Of a stretch of 64,000 bases of DNA, positions 37,159 to 49,800 are shown one piece after another. The stretch lies in contig NC_092660.1 in the NCBI RefSeq assembly GCF_032118995.1, forward strand, positions 20,260,501-20,324,500, written 5' to 3'. The notes under the pieces were generated by a model, which did no database searches, was not told the origin of the DNA, and saw nothing but the letters and a program-made list of their open reading frames with translations. Made by a program: the position numbers and the translations under genes. Every line of letters starts with the position of its first letter. Position 1 is the stretch's first letter. Source of the stretch: Asterias amurensis. Taxonomy: Eukaryota; Echinodermata; Asteroidea; Forcipulatida; Asteriidae.

Positions 37159-40100
37159 CTATACTAGAACTAGATGCCTAGGGTGCAACTTACTCTTAAA
37201 CACTGCTTCATTAGTGAGTACATGTACACCCCTTGTATGGCCTTGTGGAACCGCCCAGTCACGCTGAAGTTTCTGACATAACACACGGCCGGGATTCCAA
37301 GTTTTGCTGAAGAAAAAAAAAAGGAACAAACTGTCACTATTGTGAGCCAAGAGTTGACTTTCTTTTCTGGTAGCAAGTAAAACATTACCAGGGAGAAATT
37401 ATGATTAAAACAGAAATTGCTCTCAAGTCATCTACTTTGAGGCCACTTCAAGGTGTGGGCTACAACCAACTATTTTGTACAGGGGCTGCAGTATGGAGGA
37501 TGTGGCTGCCTAGCTACTCCTTTACCCCTTTTACAGTCCATATGGATGTAGGCTTGGGTATCATCCATCAGAAGCCTGGCTGGTAGACTGAAAGCACTAC
37601 CTACCCAACTTATGAAGCAATCATGGTTAAGTGTCTTGCTTAAGGACACAAGTGTCACGAACGGTAGGACTAACAAACGGCACTCAAACCCACACTCTGT
37701 TTCTTACCAAAGTTCAGCCTGGTTGAATTCTTTGAGTTCACCAACCTCGATAGTCTGGTATTGACCTGGAACGAACGAACCAAGGAATTGTCCAATGGTA
37801 AAGAATGAAAAGACAAATTTATAAATTGTCATCATGTTGGTGCAGTTCCATGTCATGGTTCATTGCTAACCGAGTCCAGGGCACGATCTCACAAAGCACT
37901 AAGATGTATCTTAAGATGAGCCGTCAGTTTCACTGTAGTGATTTGTATTGTGCATTCACACTTTTGCTTAGCAATTAAGAATGATTCATAGTTAAGATCA
38001 CTCTTCACTCTTTGTGAAACCAGCTCCAGGCCTGATACTTGCATGTTCACAAAATAAACTGCGGTACTAAAAACTTAACTTTTGACAATTTGTTTTAAGA
38101 AAATTTGGTTAGTTTAAGAACTGAAAAGTAGCATTTTCAATAAGGGAATCAAAGTGTGTTGAATCGGTTTTCAACTAGTGGTTTAAACCCAACGAGGCTT
38201 GGTTCTTGATAATTTTACCGAGACTGAAGTCGAGGTAAATTATCAAGATCCGGGCCTCGGCGGGTTTAAACCACAAGTTGAAAACCGATTCAACACACTT
38301 TGATTCCCATTCATAAATACCTCTAGGTCAAAAACATCAACACGTTTTGGTCAAAAAGTAAAATAAAAGCAAAAATTTTAATTGTTCAATGATTTCTTTC
38401 AACACAACACCCCTCCAGCTATGAAATGGTAAAGCCCTCCGCCGCTCTCGTGTAAACAACTCCTTATAAGGGAATGCTGTGCGCGTCGCGCGTATCGCCT
38501 GATGTGGCACAACTGTTGCTCTCGACCAACAGGAATGAAGAAACTGTCTTATAAGAACAGGTGCAAGCTCGCCTGTCACGCCCATGTTTTTAACACTTTT
38601 TACTGGTCATAAACAAAGGTTTCCACCAATAGGAATAGCGAAACTGTCTGAGGTATTTATGAATGTAATATTTAGATCTGAATCAAACCATTAAACAACA
38701 GAATGGACACAATTGATACTTTTGTTGTTAAGAGAAGAATGCTCGCCATCATGAAATATTGAGGTACAAAGGCAAAAGTTTCAGTAAATTCTGTTATGAA
38801 TATTTACCTGTTTTTAGATTCCAGGAGAATTTGAATCCTGTCTCGTAAAGTTTTGGCATCTCGCTGAAATATAACAAACTACAATTTAAGAACATCAAGA
38901 CTATAAAAGAGATCTTATACTTTGTAAATCTTGGAAAATACTCAAGCTGATCTCTCAACCCTAAAGCCTGGTTCATACTTCCTGCAAATGCGACACAAGT
39001 TCGCAACAAATAATTTGGAAAATGCAAGTAAAAAAAAAAAGCCATAGTTTGTAGAAGTGTTACAAAAATATATTGAGTTGTTTGAAAACAAATCAATAAA
39101 TCATGAGAGATATTTCAGATCATAAATCTTTTCAGAAAATATTGAATTTGGTCAACATTTTTGTTAATATGATTGATTGTTTTACTAACATTCAGCCGGC
39201 CTTGCCAACCAGCGCACTTTATTTATCAACAATGGAAAAGTCTATATGTCCAAAATTAAAACAAACATTTTCATTCCCTATGAGTTTTGATGGCTGAAGA
39301 CTATGAGTCACTTACTGTGTAGGGTCGTCATCAAACTCAAAGACATCCCGAGGCATCTTAGGTTCAGGCCACGCCCTGATAAGAGCTATCACCATGACAA
39401 CAACGCTACAGGAATCACAACAAACCTAACAACAAGAACAAATGATACATTCAATCTGCGAAGAAAGACGCACGCAAATATTCAGTGATAAAATTTTTGA
39501 AAAATACATCACCGTAATTTCTGAACACGAGAAAATATGTTTTTAACGTTTTACTCTTTGATGCCGACAACATTTCTAACAAGGGATGCCTAAGGGGTTG
39601 AACAAATTCAATTTTGACCTTAACAGTGTCCCATGCAGCTATGAGCAAATTTGAGTGCCTACATTAGTCGACCCTTGACTGACCACTGACCAGTAACACC
39701 AACCCAAAAGATTAATATTCCTGAAATTGTTTTCATAGAGCTCGGGAAAGTATACTCATCGGCATTAGGGTAAAACCAAAATTAAGAAACTGCCTTACGT
39801 CCAGAATCTGCATGTCATAGTCTGTGAAGGAGATGTAGCGCTTGGCCCAGGGGGCGTAAGTCTGAATTGTGACACAAAGGTAGTGTTCAGCATCCATTGT
39901 TAACTGCTTCACTTCAACATGGGACCCCTGCAAAGAAATACAAATTGAAAGAATATTGTTACTAACTCCTTCATATTGTATGCACAAATTTTAAAATCGG
40001 CCTTGCTAACGCTTTCTCCTTTTTTATGGTTCCAAACTTTTACTTGATAAAGACAGCTTTAGTCACAGAGGCGTTTATTATCTACGCTAAATGAAAACCT

Positions 40101-43100
40101 GAAGTATTATCATAAAAATGCCGAAAGTTTGGAATTTATGCAAAATAAAATTGGGTTTTAAACAAAGAAAAACTTACTGGGACTTAACTAAGGACTAACA
40201 TACCGGCACTCTACCCTACATTGGCGGGGTTCCTATTAGTCCATGTCTTAGTTAAGGGTTACCAGTCAGAAACCCGAAGGTCAATGGTTCAAGTCCCGCT
40301 TCAGTAAATTCAGCTTTGTTCAAAACCCAAACTGTTTAAAATATTCCCAGCCAGTTTCCCTTGTGGTTTATTACATTATGTTTAACATTAAGAAGTCGCA
40401 TCCCCTTAAAGGAACACGTTGCCTTGGATCGGACGAGTTGGTCAAAACAAAAGCGTTTGTAACCGTTTTGTATATAATGCATATGGTTGGAAAGATGTTT
40501 TAAAAGTAGAATACAATGATCCACACAAGTTTGCCTCGAAATTGCGTGGTTTTCCTTCTACTGTGCGAACTAAAACGGTCGGCCATTTATGGGAGTCAAA
40601 ATTTTGACCCCCATAAATGGCCGACGTGTTAGTCGACGAGGTAAAAGGAAAACCACGCAATTTCGAGGCATGTTTGTGTGGATCATTGTATTCTACTTTT
40701 ACAACATCTTTCTACCAATATGCATTTTATAAAAAACGGTTACAAACGCTTTTCAAAGACCAACTCGACCGATCCAAGGCAACGTGTTCCTTTAAGGTGA
40801 TCCCCTGGCTGCCGCTTCCCAGGTTGTACCATAAAGTTAGGTGTGATCCCTGGCCACATGGCAGTTAAAGGTTGAATGGCTTCTGACTAGCACCCTATTC
40901 AAAGATATTGACTGATAGGGAGACCGCCAACATAGGGCTGGTAGAGTGCCGGTATGTACATCTGGAGATCGGTAGTTTAAGTCTCGCTCCTTTGTTCAAA
41001 AATCAAATTGTTTAAAATCTACTCAGTATTCTTTGACTTGTGGTTTATTCCTTGATACAAATTCCAATTATTACAAAAGTATGAACATTTAATTCACAAA
41101 CTTTCGTAGGTGGCAAAAAAATTAATAATAACTGGTACCTCAATGATTGGAGACCTGCTGGTGATGACCATAGGAGACTTCTGGGTACCACACACAACTA
41201 ATGGAACCATACTGTGGTAGTCAAAGGCTGAAGATGGAAAATAAATGACCACAAATTAAGTTCACTAGAACTCATATTCCAATATCTATTCACCAAATTG
41301 ATAAATTTGTACAACCTTACAGAATTAAATAATATTAATTTGGGTTATACCCTTAAACCAATGTGTGTTAGCACTGTATACTCAGTTCTTTCCCGAGCTC
41401 TGTGAAAAAACCACAGACATATTACTCTGGTGGGTATCGAAACCCAAGACCCAAGACCGTTGCAAAGGTTTTTGATTGGAATCTTACCCAAGTAATATGC
41501 TTGTGATTTTTTACTGTTTGCTTAGTACTTTCCCCAAGCTCTGTGAAAAATCACAGGCATATTATATTAATTGGTGGGGATTTGAACCCAAGACCTTTGA
41601 AAAGCAATGAGTAAATATCAGTACCATGAGCCCTCATCTATGGAGGATACAGGAGTATTTTATTTGTACTTACTGTCAGGTTCCAGTGGCTGCAGGTAAT
41701 CATGGTATGACGTCCTCTCTATATATCTTCGCACTGAATACGTAAACCCTTGTAGCCTACATGTACACTCCTGCATTGTCCGCTGGCTTCCGTGTCTACT
41801 GCCCTCTCTTGGTCGATAATGATAAGGGCAATGCTGTTCGATTTCGCTCCCCAGATCTCCGTCGTCCCCGCACATGCTTTCCCTGTCTGATATGGTGTAC
41901 CCCCCACACCGAAGTGGACTGTTCCAACTCATGTAAGGTCCAACCAGGCAATTGTTTGTGATTGCGTTCTTATCGCCACTAGTGCTGTTTGTCTTCTGTG
42001 CATAATTTCCTCCAGTGTGGCAGTGCTCATGTCCAACAGACCCAGGTGAGCTTTCATTCTGATTGCATTGGTTGGGATTCCTAAATTGACTTTTACCTCG
42101 CAGACGTCTGCAGTGAGACCAGTCATCAGCAGTCTCCAAAGTACTATTACCAGGAGTGCCATCTGAAGGTGAGTTTCTACCTAGTGGTACAGTGGCACCT
42201 GCTATTCTATCCCCACTGCTACACGGGGATTGAGGAGTAACTTGTATCTCAGGCAAAGCTGCTGAGAAGGTCGGATCTGTAGAGGATAAACCAACATGCT
42301 CTGGGGTACACCACGGAGGACTCGCAACACTAGTTTGTCCGGAGGTAGTCTGGAGTAAGCAATCACCATCTGTCTTTCTGACTAAGTTACTCTTTATATT
42401 GCACAAGAAGGAGGGTGAGCTCGGGACTTGTATTTGAGCCAGATCCTCTTCGTTTTCAACCTCATCGTCCGTCTGATCTGAGTCTGGCAGAAACATTGCT
42501 GGGGAACTTTCCGGGTAATCCCACTCATCACAGAGTTGGTAGCTGTCCAAATCCATAGCAGCAAGTGCTCTACTGTGTCGATCGATCTGATGAGGGTAGG
42601 CTGCACTGTCTTCAGGTCCCCCTGGTGTTACGTCAGTGTTGCTTCCGTGATGCTGGACACTCACATTGTATAAGCTTGATCGCTGAGTACTAGACCCCCG
42701 AGATGGAGTCAGAAGAGGGGAGTAAAGACTTCCTGATGGCAGGTCGGTGTCCCCGACATTGACAGCCAGAGCTATGATGGAGTCTCCAGTGTTTAACACC
42801 AGCAGGCCATCTCTAGCCAAGCTGTGCTTAGGTGAGAAGGATGGGAACGGGGGTGAGAGTTCGTATTTGGTGTGAACAGCGAAGCTGTGTTGGAGGCAGC
42901 AGGGCGGAGCTGCAGCCCCTGTTGCTCCTGATAATTCATCCGCAAGTTCCGGAGGTGCCCAAGATGCAATAGGTTCTGAAATAAAGAATAAATAGATAGT
43001 CAATTCAACATTGCTACAATCGATGTCAATTATTTACACAGACTTGGCATGGGTCATTAAGCCAAGGAGTAAGGTTCAGGCTTGGGGCTTAGGGGCCATG

Positions 43101-46100
43101 GCCTATGTTGCCCTGGTCTTGGCCTTGGTGTCCATTTAAAAGTTTGCCATAGCCTTGATGATTTTTCAATGGAAGTGCCCATGGCAAAATGAAAATGGCC
43201 TTGCCCTCTTAATGATAAAGTTCCTGGTCTGGGGTGGAAAACATTTAAAATCCACAGTTCACTTACTTAGTACACTCACTTGGCATTTGGGAGAACCAAA
43301 ACCCCTTCTTAAATTTCATTCGCAGCACTATGTGCTTTCATGTCAACACAGATGAAAGTTTGGGGGAAACATGCTTGTCCACATTTCAGGCAACATCCCG
43401 TTTTTCGGAATTTGAGCAGGCCACAAGGTGTATTCCTATTAGGGAATCATTTTTCCTGCATGGACATATTCGCTCTGAATTTTTGGTAATATCTCAAAAA
43501 AGCAGCCACCTTTAGAAATGAAGTTCTCACATGTTAGTTATATTGTATACATCTACGGTTAAAACACTCCATTGGTTCAGAAAAACAAAGGTATACTTCG
43601 CCCTTACATTCCCATTATACAGTTGCAAGAAAACCACACATGCACACCGATGAAAATGCTTGAAGGCTTGTGAAAAGGGCTCAACAGATGGGTTCCACTA
43701 AGCTTCATATTTGATGAAATGTGCATGCGTACAAGGCTATCATTGGCTGAGAGAATATGGCGGTCGATGACGCTTATAGTGCAATCCATCTAAACCTAAG
43801 CTGGACAGCCACAATAAACGTTACAATTTAAACTCTAATGATAACTCACCTGCATAATTCATATTTTCACAGTCAGTACTGTATTTGAGATGAAGGCACT
43901 TAGGGCATGGTGTTAGTGAAGGCACAGCAGTGATGGTTACGTAGCACATCAACTTCTCTTCAGCTCGTGGCTTGGAAGACATACAACTAAGCAAGGAATC
44001 AGACACAAGAAAGTCAACAATAAATTTATGGGACTGCAGTTGAATTATAAGATCTACTTTCTTTACAAAGGACCAAGGAATGGTTTACAAGGTGCTGTGG
44101 GGCAATATGCAGCCAGTCAAACCAGGAACACTGAGGCCAACCCCTTCTCTTTTCGATAAGTGCCTTGGGTTCTTTTACATGAGTTACACAAATCACAGGA
44201 CCAGCCGCATTACATCCCAATCGAAGGACGAAGTTTAGAGTGGTGCTTAAGGACTAAGGTGATCACGACTAATCAGAAACACCAGAGCTCGAGTCCTGTG
44301 TCCTGTGCTCTTAAACACGCCGCCACGACTAGCCATTGTCAATAACAGAATGAGTCACACATACAGTGACAGATGGGTGGACAGACGCACAGTGACAGAT
44401 CGGTGGACAGACACAGTGACTGTCTGGGTGGACACACACAGTGACAGATGGGTGGACATACATAGTGATACTAACCATCCATACACTAGGACCTTGGAGC
44501 TATCTGTAGGCCAGCTACAAAGCGCAATGTACAAGTCTTGCTGGATCTCTTCTTCACTAAACAGTCGAACTTCAGATACCTAAACAATCAAACATTATTA
44601 ACAGACTTAATTTGTGAAGACAATTAATAACTATATTAGCTTGTGCCACTCTGAGAATATTCTGGTCAAATTTAATGGCTATGTTTAAAATATATTTCTG
44701 TCACCATTCTCTATTTACAAGGTTAACACCAAATTGTTGCACTTCATAATGTGAAGTATGCTTGCCCACATCTCTCTGGTCAACATTATAACTCATCTCC
44801 AATCACACCCACACATTTCTCTGGTCAACATTATAACTCATCTCCAATCACACCCATACATTTCTCTGGTCAACATTATAACTCATCTCCAATCACACCC
44901 ATACATTTCTCTGGTCAACATTATAACTCATCTCCAATCACACCCATACCTTTCTCTAGTCAACATTATAACTCATCTCCAATCACACCCATACATTTCT
45001 CTGGTCAACATTGTATCCCTCCCTAGAAAGTCATCTGACCTTTAACATTGGTTTGTTGTCCCTGAATCTCCACCAGTAGAGCTGATAGATGTAGGCTGGG
45101 AATGAGGTGGGGTCGTCAGCGTCAACATTGAGGGTGTAGGAGAGGACAAACTGACCATCTTTGCTGAAACCCAGAAAGACATGGCTGCCAACAAAAAAAT
45201 GTAACAATTAAATCTTCTTGCTCTCAAGAATCATGAGTAAGTATCATAGCGGTGAGGCATGTGATGTAATAAAATATAACTTTCATTTTGAAAAAAACTC
45301 ACACCAAAATAAGTAAGCAGAACAGCACTTTATTGTACTCACTACAAATATAAACTGAGCGAATGAACAATGTGGGCAAGATCTAGTATGAAATATTTAT
45401 AGACTTTCACAGCATTCAGTGATCATAAACATGTTTGGCCTAATTTTGTTGCTGGGCAAAAATTATAGAATGAAATTGATCCAGGCTATCCAGAAGTGGA
45501 GAGAGTCAAGCTTATAATTTTGCACTATTTATAGGGCTAGGTAAAGACTTCCCTTTAATACTTATTCTATAAGAAGTTAACAAACTGAAACAATGAAACA
45601 TGAAACTGAAACAAGATAGTGTTGGAGGACTCAAGGCCTGTCGCCGCATACACAAGACTAGTCAAGTCCATTTTTTTGTCAATTTTTTTGTGAACTCTGA
45701 CTCAGGCTCGGTCTCATAGCTCCATGACTCAGGCTCGGTCTTATTGCTCCGTGACTCAGGCTAACGCCGTGTTTCAAAAAGGCAACTTCAGCTACAGCTA
45801 CATCAGTTTGTCATTGTCTGTCATTGTTGAAGAACAGGCAGACGATCTAATCGTAGCTATAACCAAAGTCGCCATTTCGGACACGGCCTAAGACTTCCCA
45901 CCTGACGCTGACCTTTAAAAACTGAGGATTATTAAGGTTTTCAAAAACAGCAATGATGTGAATCGGAACTTACCCTTCTTCAAGCAGGGATGCGGTGTCC
46001 ACAATATTCTTGAGTGGGATACCAAGACGTCCAGGAATTTTACCGAATAACGAGCGACAAATCGGGTAAGTGCGGGCTGTGGGACGCAAATTACCTCTCA

Positions 46101-48121
46101 TCTGAAAAAAAATCACAATTTTGACACAACTCATGAACTACATGTATAGGGCAGGACAAAAAGTCAAATACCATGGCCACTTTTTTATCCATTGAGCAAA
46201 GAGAGTACCTCACCAGCACCTAAATTAGACTTGACTTTCTGGTCAAGACATGGGGGATGGAGGGAGGGAGATGGTGAGTGGCTCTTAGTCTTAGTCTTAT
46301 TGAAATGGTTGTATTTGTAATCTTTACATTCATTACTACCGTAAAAAAAGCTTAAACTATGTAATAATTATTAATCTAATTCTAAATACCCATTAAAAAC
46401 AATATAAGCGTTCAGCACAAGTCAACTGATGGGAATTATTTCTTGCGAAATTGTGAAGACAAAATTTATATCGCATTCGAGTTTGCAGGAAGTACGATCC
46501 AGGCTTTATAACTTTATGTTTAAAATGTTTTGCTCCTTTATTCGGGGCCACTGCATTGTTGTGTGTCTGTAGGGAAATATGTATACACAGGAAATTGAAG
46601 ATAGAACCATAGAGTTAGTTGCGATAACGTAACCCTCCTGCCGACGGCGTAGCCGGAGGGTTACGAAGCAGTCGCAATGTGAGCAGACGAAATGGTTAAA
46701 AATGTACAATTTCGACAGCTAGTCAGCAGATTTGCTCCATTTTTACCACTTTTGAAAATCATGACACAAATTCTAGAAACACGAACTTGATCCTCAATGT
46801 CTAATGAATCCTACAATATCACTCAAAACACCATTGAGGAATTAATTTGAAGAAAAGGCACAAAAACTTACCAGATTTCCGAGCGAAAGACCCAGGTTGA
46901 AAATTCGAACCTGAGGGGGGTGGAGTTTCGGCCGTGTGTGCACGTCACCGGGGTCAACGACTCAGCGCTGCGTATGGTGCATTGTGTATCCCGGTAACTG
47001 TGTAGCCGTAGTCTTGACCCAAGACCATTGATGTTGCGCGGTCACACACAACCAATGTTCCGATCTATGCACGGCAAAAACTGTACACGCTTGTTATAAT
47101 CGAACGTTAGCAGGCGCTCTGTTTCTCTGATTTCTGCATCTCACCGCGTGTACAAGACTACGGCTGCACAGTTGCAGGGATACAGAATGCACCCCACACA
47201 CGCAGCGAGTCCGTGACGTGCACAAACAGCCGAAGCTCCGCCCCCCTCAGGTTCGAATTTTCAACCTGGGTCTTTCGCTCGGGAATCTGGTAAGTTTTTG
47301 TGCCTTTTCTTCAAATTATTTCCTCAGTGGTGTTTTGAGTGATATTGTAGGATTCATTAGACATTGAGGATCAAGTTCGTGTTCCTATAATTTGTGTCAT
47401 GATTTTCAAAAGTGGTAAAAATGGAGCAAATCTGCTGACTAGCTGTCGAAATTGTACATTTTTAACCATTTCGCCCTGCTCACATTGCATCTGCTTCGTA
47501 ACCCTCCGGCTACGCCGTCGGCAGGAGGGTTACGTTATCGCAACTACCATAGAGTAAAGACAGTAGAACTCACTGCATAGTTTACTTGCTTTATTAACCA
47601 AAAATGAATATTAATATTAATTATTACCCCACATTCTGACCATATCCAAAATAAAGAATTTTAAGATGAGATGGACACTTTTTGAAAAAACAAAAAAATA
47701 TGATGATGCCTTTTTGAGAACTAATACCAAATTAAAACTACGAAGTTGACTAAAATTACACACACAATTTCAGGCAATTAAAGTGCCGATAACAGCCCAC
47801 ACTAAGTCTCTAGTTCAGTGGTAAGCTGTAAGAACATGCCTTCATTTTAAAAGTGACCAGTCGGTGGTACAATCGCCCTGCGCTGTAGTGTTTATTGTGG
47901 TGTGTTATTGTGCTGAAAAAGGAATGTCAAAAAAAATACTGCAACTTACACTTTGCATTAAAAAACAAAGACACCGAGGTAAATTTTACGCAGAAACTAA
48001 TAACCCGAAGCTAAACGGCTCTTACCTGTCTCATGTGCAATCGATGGATGATATTAAATGATGGAAAAACACCCTTCTTTGTCGGAGCTAGGCAAGGGAA
48101 ACAGCTTAGTCCACCCGCCAT
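37159..48121 (-). CDS. DCAF15: DDB1- and CUL4-associated factor 15, complete, 12 coding exons
   Basis: Substrate receptor of the CUL4-DDB1 ubiquitin ligase. Exons 5' to 3': 48121-48026, 46101-45974, 45184-45040, 44579-44476, 43986-43850, 42975-41674, 41227-41139, 39927-39799, 39425-39316, 38863-38808, 37765-37708, 37306-37159. They join in phase to 833 residues (human about 600). Family marks: LKNIVD in exon 2; HVFLGFSKDGQFVLSYT and YIYQLYWW in exon 3; EVRLFSEEEI and CSWPTDSSKVLVYG in exon 4; CPKC (C185/C188) in exon 5 and CLQH (C230/H233) in exon 6, matching the known zinc site; HTKYEL and LLVLNTGDSIIALAV in exon 6; SFTDYDMQILDV at the exon 8/9 join; LTNEAVFKSKL near the end. The extra length is mostly the 1302-bp exon 6, whose middle is Ser/Pro/acid-rich and probably disordered. 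The ATG at 48121 begins MAGG; the first exon is the least conserved and is chosen from its donor and phase. The last 20 residues match the family only loosely. Confidence 0.93.
37879..38027. mobile_element. Foldback MITE, CACAAAG..CTTTGTG type
   Basis: Diverged member of the 9102-9250 family in the last-but-one DCAF15 intron region. Ends CACGATCTCACAAAG and CTTTGTGAAACCAGC; inner motif CTTAAGATGAG. Confidence 0.55.
38144..38309. mobile_element. Foldback MITE, GGGAATCAAAGTGTG
   Basis: Nearly perfect hairpin: GGGAATCAAAGTGTGTTGAA at the left, its complement at the right, then GGTTTAAACCC-type inner arms and a GATAATTTACC centre. Confidence 0.75.
38308..38665. mobile_element. Element bounded by CATTCATAAATACC / GGTATTTATGAATG
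   Basis: It abuts the preceding hairpin. Matching ends occur around 57046 and 57336, with CCAATAGGAA..ACTGTCTG near the right end in both. The arms pair over about 16 bp only. Confidence 0.5.
40406..40795. mobile_element. 390-bp foldback MITE at TTAA
   Basis: Arms of about 190 bp (AAAGGAACACGTTGCCTTGG and its complement) meet in the middle at GGCCATTTATGG motifs. TTAA lies at both ends. A second copy of exactly 390 bp, in opposite orientation, is at 50482-50871. It lies in the DCAF15 intron between exons 7 and 8. No transposase. Confidence 0.85.
41333..41610. repeat. tRNA-like SINE, partly duplicated
   Basis: TTTGGGTTATACCCTTAAAC, CCGAGCTCTGTGAAAAA and ATATTACTCTGGTGGGTATC are repeated in part about 125 bp on (CCAAGCTCTGTGAAAAATCA). 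Same family as 16491-16610. Lies in the DCAF15 intron downstream of exon 6. Confidence 0.55.
43080..43240. repeat. Interspersed repeat, TTGGTGCCC family (short type)
   Basis: Contains CAATGGAAGTGCCCATGGCA and AAAATGAAAATGGCCTTGCC, shared with 49665-49800 and 54170-54295. Confidence 0.55.
44080..44335. repeat. SINE-like repeat in DCAF15 intron
   Basis: Contains GGTTTACAAGGTGCTGTGG and CAATATGCAGCCAGTCAAAC, as at 5740-5965 and 62680-62880. Confidence 0.55.
44345..44468. repeat. Minisatellite beside DCAF15 exon 4 donor
   Basis: About four imperfect copies of an AGTGACAGATGGGTGGACA unit, ending about 7 bp from the exon 4 donor (exon end 44476). Confidence 0.75.
44767..45012. repeat. 45-bp minisatellite beside DCAF15 exon 3 donor
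   Basis: Five to six nearly identical 45-bp units (TTTCTCTGGTCAACATTATA within each) begin about 27 bp into the intron after exon 3 (exon end 45040). Long open frames here are by-products of the multiple-of-three period. Confidence 0.9.
46607..47555. mobile_element. 931-bp Mutator-like foldback element with 9-bp duplication
   Basis: The element proper is 46616-47546. Terminal inverted repeats start TAGTTGCGATAACGTAACCC and run, with few mismatches, for over 300 bp per side. The direct repeat CCATAGAGT flanks it (46607-46615, 47547-47555). The centre (about 46940-47220) is GC-rich and also partly symmetrical (TGTGCACGTCAC against GTGACGTGCAC). No transposase. It sits in DCAF15 intron 1. The length of duplication and arms fits a non-autonomous Mutator-like element. 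Confidence 0.85.
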
Positions 48122-48300
48122 TTTTCATGATCTTGATTTCACTTGGAAAACTTTCAACTTTCGTCAACTCAACTTAAATAGCGCCCTCTGCCGTCGAGTA
48201 TTGCGCTCATCACTTAATTTGACTCGAAGTTTGAGGGGCGCCAACAAAAACAGGGGCTAGATAAGTTATTAAAATGTAAATAATTAATACACAAACGGTG
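48122..48300 (-). promoter_or_regulatory. DCAF15 5' leader and promoter region
   Basis: By position. An ATG at 48128 opens a 7-codon frame that overlaps the DCAF15 start in another frame and stops after it, so it may lower initiation. No TATA box recognised. Confidence 0.35.
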
Positions 48301-48387
48301 TTTAAAGTCCTGCGCTTATTTAGCCCAATTTGGGACCAAATCACTTCCCTCAAATGGGGTTAAAGCTTGTTCAATAATACCAAAATA

Positions 48388-48690
48388 AAAGCTGCTAAAG
48401 CTGTCAAGTGGTTAGACTGCAGGACTTGCAATCACAAGATTGTGGGCTCGAATCCCCCAGCTAACCGCTGATTTCACAATGACTAGAATAAATATTGTCG
48501 TATAGTTAATGAATCACAATTTCTTGATTAATTTATGTGTAATTCATAATCATAGACGTTAAACCAATGTTTGTGAGAGAGATTGGCTGTTGCCAGCTTG
48601 GTGTTTATATCCCCTTGTGGGAGTTTGCCGAGTTCCCTTGATGGGAAGATCATTCAAACAAGCAAAGCTGCTAAATGAGATTTAAAAACT
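48388..48690. repeat. tRNA-derived SINE
   Basis: Starts with a tRNA-like part: A-box-like TCAAGTGGTTAGACTGCA, anticodon-arm-like GGACTTGCAATCACAAG and B-box GGGCTCGAATCCC. The acceptor stem does not close, so it is not a working tRNA gene. A body containing TATCCCCTTGTGGGAG follows. Confidence 0.55.
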
Positions 48691-48924
48691 CACAAAAAAA
48701 TAAACAGTGCATTTAGCCTCACAAAATGTTATCTTTGCCCATCCCTCCGTCTTCCCCCATCAAATGAAAATGTCGGCTGGGATACCATATAGAGAGAACC
48801 CCAATTCTTTGTGATTAATTCAAATGAATTGTTTTACGGTACCAGTGTACACCCTAGTGGTGTAGTTCAGTCCTGCAATTATTATTCAAATGGGAACACA
48901 GCCTCTGGTAATGACTAAAAGCAA

Positions 48925-49217
48925 CCACAGTATGTAAAAGCTGACTTGGTAACGAGCAGTGGAGAGCTTTTGATAGTAATAAACATTGTGAGATACGGCT
49001 CCCTCTGAAGCAATGTAGTTTTCCAGAAAGAGGCAACTTCTTACTCATTTATTTTAAGACTTCAGCTGAAGCCTTTTTCAGGCATCTGAAAGCACCTGAA
49101 TATTTTCTTTGCTTTTGATATCTCTTTGATGACCAAATGAGCAAAAATTTCACAGCTTTGTTGGGATGCACCAAATGAGAATACTGGTTTTTGACAATTA
49201 CCAAACGAGTCCAGGGA
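48925..49217. mobile_element. Foldback repeat, GTGGACACTATTGG family (diverged)
   Basis: GAGATACGGCTCCCTCTGAAG and CAATTACCAAACGAGTCCAG identify it. It is the most diverged of the six copies. Confidence 0.6.
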
Positions 49218-49664
49218 CAAATCCGAATACTAATTAAGAAGTAACATTCTGACGCAATTATTCACATAGTTCTCTAAATATTGGTTTATTGAAACAGATA
49301 TTAATATTGAAATAATGTTATATTTTAATTCACTGTAAGTTTCTACTGACAAGATAATCCTGTACATAAATAACAGTATATAATATTTTGTTTCATATAC
49401 AGAGTAAAGTTATGTTCAATAGTAGAATAAACACACAGTCCATTACATCAGACACACGCAGGCACCAGGTAATTCCATTCATAAAATAGTGAACGTCTAA
49501 GCACAATTACCTCAGAATTCAAACATACCAACAAAAAACATATACACTTAGAACTCTTTTCGTGCAATTCCTCATTAAGCTGGTGAATGCAAATTCCTGA
49601 AGTATTTAGGTCAAAGTTGGACAGTCACCAGCTCCTGTAGCAAGAAGGCCCCCTTAAGTAATTA

Positions 49665-49800
49665 GCATGCCCCTGTTGCCCTGGCCTTCGTGCCCCTGCA
49701 AAAGTTTCCCAAAGACGTTAAGATTTTGCAATGGAAGTGCCCTTTGCAAAATAAAAATGGCACTGCCCTCTCAAAGATGACATTCCATGTCTGCATTAGA
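49665..49800. repeat. Interspersed repeat, TTGGTGCCC family (short type)
   Basis: Contains TGCCCTTTGCAAAATAAAAA and CTCTCAAAGATGACATTCC, matching 54170-54295. Confidence 0.55.

Noticed and set aside
44751..45045. Two overlapping repetitive open frames (about 90 codons)
   Set aside because: Produced by a 45-bp minisatellite in a DCAF15 intron.
48395..48475. Possible tRNA gene
   Set aside because: A- and B-box-like segments are present, but the acceptor stem does not pair and a SINE body follows, so it is a tRNA-derived SINE.
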